The notes under the pieces: generated by a model
The model's input: only the letters and a program-made list of their open reading frames with translations
What the model was told of the DNA's origin: nothing
Databases searched by the model: none
DNA from: Pseudomonadota bacterium
Lineage (GTDB): Bacteria > Pseudomonadota > Gammaproteobacteria > Steroidobacterales > Steroidobacteraceae
Reading direction: 5' to 3'
Length of the DNA: 10,132 bases
Assembly: GCA_021808195.1 (NCBI GenBank)
Contig: JAKBCE010000086.1
Coordinates: 1-10,132 of the forward strand
Made by a program: the position numbers and the translations under genes
In this document: piece after piece, positions 5,024-10,132 of the stretch
Numbering within the stretch: position 1 is the stretch's first letter
Layout of the letters: each line of letters starts with the position of its first letter

Positions 5024-7428
5024 TCCGGGAAGTCCGCCAAATCGTGCACCACCTTGATGTCCGCCACGCCGCCCGACCCATGACACAGCGCGCAGGTCTC
5101 CGTGCTTCCCGACACCAGCGCGCCGGTGGCGGTCTTGGTGGCCGCAAAATTGCCGCCATTCTGAATCATGTGCTGCTGTGCCAGCGTGCTCGTATGGCAG
5201 CTCGCACACACCGCAGCATTCGGCGAAATGACGACGTCGTCCGCGAGTGTGGTTCGATCATTCGACACCACCGTGGTCCCTTCCACCACGGCGTCATTCA
5301 CCGGGTAATACGAAGAATTGACGTGACAGGCGTTGCAATCCTGAAGATTTCCCGGATAGGCGACCTGGAAGGTCGTCGGCGTGGCGCCGAAACTGCAGAT
5401 CGTCACCCCGCTCGGATAGCGCAGCGTATTGCTCGCATTGAGGGCCGCCGAAGCATGAATCTCGTGGATCAGCACCTTGAAGTCGATCGGCTGCTCCGGA
5501 TTGGCGCCGGCAAGGCCGACCGGTCCGCACGCCCCGCTCACGGCCACGTGCTGACCGATATCCGTCGCGTTGGCATTGTGGCACGCCGCACACAACTCGA
5601 TGTTGTCGCTACGGTTTTCCCCATGCACCGTCAGGTTGTGATGGCAGGCATCGCACTTGGTGATGGACACGATCTGAGTCGGCGCCACCGCCGCCGAATC
5701 GGTGATCGGGAAATCTGCGCTCACCCCCGCCACGCCAAGCTGCACATTACTGGTGCCGCTGCCAGAGATATTCGCCAGCGAGACTACGGCCCGACCTTCA
5801 ACTGCCACCTGTCCCGATCCGACTGCCGTGCTCGGAATCGGAATCGGTGAATTCGCCGTGAACGTGCCGTCGCCGTTGGCCGTGACGCCGCTTTGAAAAT
5901 TGATCGAGACCGGCTGATTCGGAGTTCCGGTGTTCGCCGTCACCCCGCCGCTGCCGACATTGTTGAACGCCGTCGTCGGCCAGGCCAAGTCGACTGCGAG
6001 CCGCGACCCAGGCAGCTGAAACGGGCTGCTGGCGCTCAGAATGTCGTACGGCGCATCGTTCTGGGTCGGATCGAGGACCTCGAGTGTGACGCTCGGCGTC
6101 TGCCCCGGCGCGGTATTGGTCACACTCACGATCTTGTATTGGAATTTCTGCGCCGCCGCATCGACGGGCGTCGTATGGGCCGCCACGACCTGGAGTGCCC
6201 CATTGTCGATCGTGCTGGTCGGACCGTGGCACGTCACGCAGTCCGCATCGGTCACGATCAGGTCGCCAGGCCCGTGATTCTGCCCCGTGGCAAAATTCAC
6301 GTTGTCGTGACACGCACCGCAGGAGGCCGCGCTGATCGCCGTCTGATAGTTCCCGGATTGAGGCGCGTTCGGATCGTTGGGCGTATGACACGTGGCGCAA
6401 AATCGCGTCCCAGACCCCGATACCGCGGAGTTATTACCACTGAGATCACTCTGCGGATACGCAACGCTACTGAAGTCGCTTACCGCACCACGGTAGCCGT
6501 AGATGTAATAATGAGTCCCGGCGAGAACCGACGGCAATGCCTCTCCCATGTGGATCTTGTGGATCAACACGGTGAAATCGAGCGTATTTCCACTCGACGG
6601 ATCCACCGAGCTCGGATTGTGGCAGATGACGCAATACTGCACGTTGGTGCGTGCTCCGCCATGAAACGCAAGCTGCTGATGACAGGCGACGCAGGCAGCA
6701 CCGTCGACTGCGTCATCCGCATCGAATCCGCTAGTCGCGCCCGTCGAGGGAATGAACGTGTAGACCGGGCTATTGGCCGGCGCGAGGCCGCGAATCTCCA
6801 GTCCGACCCGATGGACCAACGTCGGGACGTAAGTCACCACCGGATCACTCGCGATGTCCGTCTTGAATGTGTATTGATACGTCCCGTTGCCGTTGTCGAC
6901 GAGTGTTCCGCTCGCACCACCTTCCGTCACGGCCTGCGGCTCGGGCAGCGTACCGACCACCGGAGTCGTGGCGCTCACCGAAGATGCCGCTGGGCGCACC
7001 ATGGCGTACAGGTAGGATTGCCACTGCGGCTGCAGCAGGGGCGCCGGCGCGGATAGCCCCGGGAATGCCGCAAGTTGCGTGCCCGCAGGGACCAGCTTGG
7101 CTATCGCGAAGCTGACGTCCGCTGGCGGCAATCCGCTGAGCGGCACGCCGTTCTGATCCGTCAGCGTGAAACTGACTTCGGGACGCCCGGAATTCGGAAT
7201 CTGTACCGAGGTGATCGTCGCTTTGATCTGAGTAGCGGTCGTGACCGAGACGGCACTCACAGCACCGGTGCCCGGGACGCCAGCCGGTCCGACACTGCCC
7301 GTCGGACCCGCAGGGCCGGGCGCGCCGGTCGTCCCGCCACAGGCCGCCAGACTGAGTAGCGCGGCAAGCAGCGCCCCTCGAAGGGTCTTGCAGCCCGCGC
7401 TGGCCATCACTCGCGTAGTCCTAATCAC
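5020..7428 (-). CDS. mtrC: OmcA/MtrC-family outer-membrane decahaem cytochrome lipoprotein
   Basis: The product is 802 residues from GTG at 7428. A lipoprotein signal ends in LSLAAC, with Cys30 as the lipidation site. The next residue is Gly, not Asp, consistent with outer-membrane sorting. A collagen-like run of eight Gly-X-Y triplets (residues 32-55) follows. Next come a beta-rich domain (about 56-240), a first pentahaem module (CXXCH at 246, 266, 344, 370, 397), a second beta-rich domain (about 430-585) and a second pentahaem module (592, 613, 698, 741, 779). This is the domain order of MtrC/OmcA/MtrF. Each module carries a related block, LDFTVLIHKIH and IDFKVLIHEIH, supplying His ligands and showing the internal duplication. 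Surface MtrC-type proteins pass electrons to minerals, flavins or electrodes. The only non-haem cysteines after Cys30 are 634 and 678. The gene opens the operon with mtrA and mtrB. The start could instead be ATG at 7407 or GTG at 7443, with the mature protein unchanged. Confidence 0.92.
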   Translation of the reverse strand: MIRTTRVMASAGCKTLRGALLAALLSLAACGGTTGAPGPAGPTGSVGPAGVPGTGAVSAVSVTTATQIKATITSVQIPNSGRPEVSFTLTDQNGVPLSGLPPADVSFAIAKLVPAGTQLAAFPGLSAPAPLLQPQWQSYLYAMVRPAASSVSATTPVVGTLPEPQAVTEGGASGTLVDNGNGTYQYTFKTDIASDPVVTYVPTLVHRVGLEIRGLAPANSPVYTFIPSTGATSGFDADDAVDGAACVACHQQLAFHGGARTNVQYCVICHNPSSVDPSSGNTLDFTVLIHKIHMGEALPSVLAGTHYYIYGYRGAVSDFSSVAYPQSDLSGNNSAVSGSGTRFCATCHTPNDPNAPQSGNYQTAISAASCGACHDNVNFATGQNHGPGDLIVTDADCVTCHGPTSTIDNGALQVVAAHTTPVDAAAQKFQYKIVSVTNTAPGQTPSVTLEVLDPTQNDAPYDILSASSPFQLPGSRLAVDLAWPTTAFNNVGSGGVTANTGTPNQPVSINFQSGVTANGDGTFTANSPIPIPSTAVGSGQVAVEGRAVVSLANISGSGTSNVQLGVAGVSADFPITDSAAVAPTQIVSITKCDACHHNLTVHGENRSDNIELCAACHNANATDIGQHVAVSGACGPVGLAGANPEQPIDFKVLIHEIHASAALNASNTLRYPSGVTICSFGATPTTFQVAYPGNLQDCNACHVNSSYYPVNDAVVEGTTVVSNDRTTLADDVVISPNAAVCASCHTSTLAQQHMIQNGGNFAATKTATGALVSGSTETCALCHGSGGVADIKVVHDLADFPE

Positions 7429-7432
7429 CTGG

Positions 7433-7438
7433 CCTCCT
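7433..7438 (-). promoter_or_regulatory. Ribosome binding site used to choose the mtrC GTG start
   Basis: AGGAGG on the minus strand, 4 bases before GTG at 7428. It lies inside the coding part of the longer GTG-7443 version and 25 bases from ATG 7407, so the GTG at 7428 fits best, although the spacing is somewhat short. Confidence 0.55.
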
Positions 7439-7474
7439 CGCACGCCTCAGAATGCCGCGTGCCGTGTCCCGGCT

Positions 7475-7542
7475 CGAACCGTTCGGATGCTAGCGATGCT
7501 CGCGACGCGTCCGCTGTACGGAATTTCCGCAACGACCCGTAC
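7475..7542. promoter_or_regulatory. Cluster of short dyads between mtrC and the divergent SnoaL-like gene
   Basis: The 162-base divergent gap (7429-7590) must hold the mtrC promoter and probably that of the small gene. It contains CGAAC-C-GTTCG (7475-7485), CGGAA-T-TTCCG (7519-7529), and GTACGG (7516-7521) paired with CCGTAC (7537-7542). The last two half-sites have centres 21 bases apart, two helical turns. These could be operator sites. I see no convincing sigma-70 or sigma-54 promoter boxes, and short dyads arise by chance. Confidence 0.3.
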
Positions 7543-7590
7543 CGTGGCAGACGCCATACTCACACGCCCTGTGTTCACCGGAGACGCGAG

Positions 7591-7959
7591 ATGACACCGA
7601 TCCGCCCGTGGTGCGAGCGACTGTTCAGCACGATCGATGCGAAGGACAGTCGCGGATTTGCCGAATATCTGACGGCGGACGCTCTGTTTCGCTTCGGCAA
7701 TGCACCGTCCGTCACCGGCACCGTGCAAATCGTACGCACGCTCGATCAGTTCTATGCGGGGATTGCGGCGCTCAAGCATCAACTGAGCGACGTCTGGAGC
7801 CTCCCCGAACATCGGATCTGCCGAGGAACGGTGCGTTACACCCGCCTCGATGGCGCCGAGGTCTCTGCTCCGTTCTGCAATGTGTTCACGATGGATCACG
7901 AGAGAGTCTCCCGGTACGAGATCTATCTGGATCCCACGGGACTCTTTGCGCTTCGTTGA
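7591..7959 (+). CDS. SnoaL/NTF2-like small protein of unknown function
   Basis: The product is 122 residues with no signal peptide or membrane segment, so probably cytoplasmic. The layout resembles the SnoaL/NTF2 cone fold. An N-terminal helix (PWCERLFSTIDAKDSRGFAEYL) is followed by TADALFRFGNAPSVTG, a helix around residues 43-60, and three C-terminal strands: HRICRGTVRYTRLDG, EVSAPFCNVFTMD and RVSRYEIYLDPTGLF. Such proteins range from isomerases and hydrolases to plain ligand binders, and no catalytic residue set can be assigned here. Start: ATG at 7591 with GGAG at 7580-7583, 7 bases upstream. The frame is open back to 7459, but that part is Arg-rich and low in sense. It diverges from mtrC, and its last 74 bases overlap the end of the convergent radical SAM gene. 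An antisense open frame on the other strand looks like a shadow. Confidence 0.65.
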   Translation: MTPIRPWCERLFSTIDAKDSRGFAEYLTADALFRFGNAPSVTGTVQIVRTLDQFYAGIAALKHQLSDVWSLPEHRICRGTVRYTRLDGAEVSAPFCNVFTMDHERVSRYEIYLDPTGLFALR

Positions 7960-9268
7960 GGCCGGGGGGCGCGGCAACGGGTTCAGCGCGGATGTGCCGA
8001 CGCATTGTCGCTCTGAGTTCGTTCACAGCGGTGAAGAACTCGGCCATCATGAGCATCCAGTAGTACATCCCGCGCTCGGTCAATTGCAGCGTATCGCCCT
8101 CTGCACGGATCGCCCCCACGAGGCGCAATGCCGCAAGCTCCGGGGCCAGCGCACGACGCACTCGCGTCCCGTGCTTCTTCTCGAGCGCGGCCCACGGCAT
8201 CGACAGGCCGAACAGGCCGACGAGCAGGTCGTAATGCAGACGCTGCCGGGACGTCAGCGCCCGGCACGCGGTAATCGCGGAACGTCCTGAACCGACCCGC
8301 TCCCGATAAGCATTCAGCGAGAACGTCGTCGCATACAGCGTGCCGCCGAGATAACTGAAGGCGCCACTGCCCGCGCCGACGTATTCACCTGAATCGATGA
8401 TGTATTCGTCCAGTGCCGCCGACGGGTGCTTCGCGCTCTGCTGAGTGAAACACCACGCGGAAGACGGCTGATACTGGGGCTGCAACCCCTCGCGTATCGC
8501 ACGGTAGTACTCCCGGCGCCGCGCCGGTTCGACCTCGCCCATTGCCTTGCGCATGCGGCGGCGCGTTTCATCGGCATTCATGAGCGGATAGTAGGAAACC
8601 TGATCGACGCCGAGGTCACGCACCGTCGCCAGGTCGTGCTGCAGTGAAGCGATACTCTGGTGGGGAAAATTGAACATGAGGTCCACGTTCAACGTCCTGA
8701 AGCGGCCGCGTGCGCCCTCCAGGCGCCGCGCGATTTCAGCCGCCGTTCCGTACGGTTGCAAGCGCCCCATTTCCTGCAGCAGTACATCGTCGAAGCTCTG
8801 GACCCCGACCGAGAGCCGGTCGACCCCGCAGCACTGCAGCTGCGCCATCGTCTCTGGGGTCAAGTGGTTCGGATTGGTTTCGACGGACAGGCGCCGGATG
8901 GGCCAGAGCGATCGGACCAGCCGCAGGGTGGCGTCCAATTCCGCGGGCGCCACGGTCGGCGTCCCGCCGCCCACATAGACTTCGTTGAACTCGAAACCAC
9001 GCCTGTGATAGTGACGAATCTCCTCGCGCAGCGCCTGGAAATACAGTTCGGCCTTGGGCGCCCGATACGCGACGCGGTGGAAAGAGCAGAAGGGACAGAG
9101 CGACTCGCAAAACGGCACGTGCAGGTACAGCGTGCACGGCTGCGACGGCGGGTTCAGCGGCGCCGTCGGCTCGCGAAATTCGCCCTGCATTCCCGCCGCG
9201 TAGGCGCGCCGGACGAGCGCCAGTGCAGCGGACTCCAGCCCGTTGGCAAAAGCATTCCAATCACGCAT
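7886..9268 (-). CDS. HemN-superfamily radical SAM protein, HemW/HutW-like
   Basis: The product is 460 residues. The radical SAM cluster motif is C54-ESL-C58-PF-C61, followed by S-F63. Further markers are GGGTP (100-104, SAM binding), VETNP (around 129-133), GVQSFDD (155-161) and NVDLMFNFP. A HemN_C-like tail follows, including LTERGMYYWMLMMAEFF. True coproporphyrinogen dehydrogenase HemN has a fourth cysteine two residues after the third (CXXXCXXCXC). Here it is Phe, as in HemW (haem chaperone) and HutW/ChuW (anaerobic haem breakdown), so the usual label of oxygen-independent coproporphyrinogen oxidase is doubtful. The length exceeds typical HemW (about 380). A role in haem handling would suit a locus encoding 21 c-type haems, but this is inference. 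ATG at 9268 has AGGAGG 4 bases upstream. The gene overlaps hypA by 8 bases and the SnoaL-like gene tail-to-tail by 74. Confidence 0.75.
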   Translation of the reverse strand: MRDWNAFANGLESAALALVRRAYAAGMQGEFREPTAPLNPPSQPCTLYLHVPFCESLCPFCSFHRVAYRAPKAELYFQALREEIRHYHRRGFEFNEVYVGGGTPTVAPAELDATLRLVRSLWPIRRLSVETNPNHLTPETMAQLQCCGVDRLSVGVQSFDDVLLQEMGRLQPYGTAAEIARRLEGARGRFRTLNVDLMFNFPHQSIASLQHDLATVRDLGVDQVSYYPLMNADETRRRMRKAMGEVEPARRREYYRAIREGLQPQYQPSSAWCFTQQSAKHPSAALDEYIIDSGEYVGAGSGAFSYLGGTLYATTFSLNAYRERVGSGRSAITACRALTSRQRLHYDLLVGLFGLSMPWAALEKKHGTRVRRALAPELAALRLVGAIRAEGDTLQLTERGMYYWMLMMAEFFTAVNELRATMRRHIRAEPVAAPPGLNEAQRVPWDPDRSRTGRLSRDPS

Positions 9269-9617
9269 CGCCCCTCCTGGTCAGCTCGACTCGGGTCAAC
9301 AGCAATTCCGCGCCACTCAGCAGCTCGACGCGCCATTCGCCGCAGTTCGCGCACAGCAGGCGGGTACTGGGAACCTCCGATTCCCGGGTGCAGTTCAGGC
9401 AACGGACCCGAACCGCCGCGCGCTCGATCACGAGGTGCGCCTGCGCGGCATTCGTCCCGGCGCTCGCCAACGGAAAGGCGCTTTCGAGGAGATCAGGCTC
9501 AATGCCCGACAGTGGCCCGACGCGCACCGTCACCCCGACCACTCTGTCCGCCTGGTGCGCACGCGCCACCGCCTGGACCTCCCGAAGCAATCCCTGGCAG
9601 ACCGCGAGTTCGTGCAT
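9261..9617 (-). CDS. hypA: Hydrogenase nickel-insertion protein HypA
   Basis: The product is 118 residues, the normal HypA/HybF length. The invariant N-terminal MHE is present (His2 and Glu3 bind nickel and contact the partner). The zinc site is made of two CXXC pairs, CLNC (73-76) and CANC (89-92). The C-terminus (GAELLLTRVEL) matches the family's closing strand. HypA works with the GTPase HypB to deliver nickel to the large subunit of [NiFe] hydrogenases in the cytoplasm. It starts 20 bases after the end of the large-subunit gene, with AGGA 9 bases before the ATG, and its last 8 bases overlap the radical SAM gene, so the three are likely one transcript. No hypB or other hyp gene is in the window. 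Confidence 0.9.
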   Translation of the reverse strand: MHELAVCQGLLREVQAVARAHQADRVVGVTVRVGPLSGIEPDLLESAFPLASAGTNAAQAHLVIERAAVRVRCLNCTRESEVPSTRLLCANCGEWRVELLSGAELLLTRVELTRRGDA

Positions 9618-9637
9618 GGGTACGAATCCTGTGCGCT

Positions 9638-10132
9638 TCAGATCACTTTGACCTGCAGCAGCTCCTCACCGCCCCGCGCGCTCAGGTGAACCGCACAGGC
9701 GATGCAGGGATCGAAGCTGTGAATGGTGCGCAGAATCTCAAGCGGCTGATCGATGACGGCCAGCGACTGTCCCCTGAGCGACGCTTCGTACGGACCCTCC
9801 CGGCCCGCGGAATCCCGGGGACCGGCATTCCAGGTGCTCGGCACCACCGCCTGGTAGTTGCTGATCAGACCGTCATCGATCACAACCCAGTGGGCGAGTG
9901 CACCGCGGGGCGCCTCGGTGAAACCGACGCCGCGAGCATGGGACGGCCACGATCGCGGATCCCAGCGCTGCGCGTTGAAGGTGCGCACATCGCCGGTATT
10001 GATATTCTTCATGAGGGTCTGATACCAGCCTGTCATGGCATCGGCGATGATTTTTGCCTCGAGCGTACGCGCCGCGGTACGGCCCAGGGTCGAATACATT
10101 GCGGCGAGCGGCACATTCAGCTGGGCCAGAGA
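9638..10132 (-). CDS. [NiFe] hydrogenase large subunit, group 1 type, C-terminal part (5' end outside window)
   Basis: The last 164 residues of the large subunit are present, and the frame is open to the window edge. The C-terminal nickel-binding motif DPCIACAVH (L2, DPCXXCXXH) holds two of the four cysteines that bind the NiFe site. It is followed by 15 residues ending LLQVKVI, the tail that a dedicated endopeptidase (HyaD/HupD type) removes after the His once nickel is in place. MYSTLGRTAAR, RGVGFTEAPRGALAHWVVI and the conserved Arg-rich segments are typical of membrane-bound respiratory uptake hydrogenases (HyaB/HupL/HoxG class). These oxidise H2 on the periplasmic side and reduce quinone through a cytochrome b. 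The gene that follows is hypA, not the usual cytochrome b and protease genes, which must lie elsewhere. The exact subgroup cannot be decided from this fragment. Confidence 0.93.
   Translation of the reverse strand, partial: SLAQLNVPLAAMYSTLGRTAARTLEAKIIADAMTGWYQTLMKNINTGDVRTFNAQRWDPRSWPSHARGVGFTEAPRGALAHWVVIDDGLISNYQAVVPSTWNAGPRDSAGREGPYEASLRGQSLAVIDQPLEILRTIHSFDPCIACAVHLSARGGEELLQVKVI

Noticed and set aside
4061..5083. Long plus-strand open frame opposite mtrA
   Set aside because: It is antisense to a gene with ten CXXCH motifs, the product is rich in Arg/His with no recognisable motif, and such mirror frames are expected in GC-rich DNA.
4483..5850. 455-codon plus-strand open frame across mtrA and mtrC
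   Set aside because: It crosses two real genes on the other strand, its composition is Arg/Pro-rich low-sense, and there is no domain or plausible ribosome site.
5893..7056. 387-codon plus-strand open frame opposite mtrC
   Set aside because: Antisense shadow of a clear decahaem cytochrome. The product is unusually Arg-rich with no family resemblance.
7530..7550. Possible sigma-54 promoter for mtrC on the minus strand
   Set aside because: A GG...GC pattern exists, but the gap is 11 bases instead of the required 10, and the flanking TGGCAC/TTGCA match is poor.
7447..7977. Minus-strand open frame opposite the SnoaL-like gene
   Set aside because: The plus-strand reading has a good ribosome site and an SnoaL/NTF2-like strand pattern, whereas this one has no recognisable features and would fill the mtrC promoter region.

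Overview
This is a GC-rich chromosomal window, densely coding with short gaps. It looks like a Gram-negative proteobacterium that exchanges electrons with extracellular acceptors or donors. The taxon cannot be fixed from the sequence alone. An N-terminal CXXC in the MtrB-like porin is a feature reported for metal-reducing Gammaproteobacteria.

The centre (1881-7428, minus strand) is a complete mtrC-mtrA-mtrB type operon. It encodes an outer-membrane decahaem lipoprotein of the OmcA/MtrC family (ten CXXCH), a periplasmic decahaem cytochrome of the MtrA/DmsE family (ten CXXCH), and a MtrB/PioB-type beta-barrel. mtrC and mtrA overlap by 4 bases (ATGA) and mtrA and mtrB are 8 bases apart, so the three are very likely co-transcribed and translationally coupled. 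Together they would form a trans-outer-membrane electron conduit.

The left end (1-1859) holds accessory electron-transfer genes. These are the C-terminus of a membrane cytochrome b resembling the b-type part of CbcL-like quinol oxidoreductases (plus strand), a small secreted monohaem cytochrome c (minus strand, convergent with it across a strong hairpin), and a UbiA/MenA-type prenyltransferase (plus strand, convergent with mtrB). They plausibly supply the inner-membrane and periplasmic steps and the quinone for the conduit, but that link rests on context.

The right end (7591-10132) holds a small SnoaL/NTF2-like protein divergent from mtrC, then a minus-strand set: the 3' part of a group 1 [NiFe] hydrogenase large subunit, hypA, and a HemW/HutW-like radical SAM protein that overlaps hypA by 8 bases. 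The last gene also overlaps the SnoaL-like gene tail-to-tail by 74 bases.

A coherent but inferred picture is H2 oxidation feeding electrons through quinone, a cytochrome b, periplasmic haem proteins and MtrCAB to an external acceptor such as a metal oxide. Reverse flow (electron uptake) cannot be excluded. No tRNA, rRNA, CRISPR array or insertion sequence was seen. There is no gene-free stretch longer than 300 bases.
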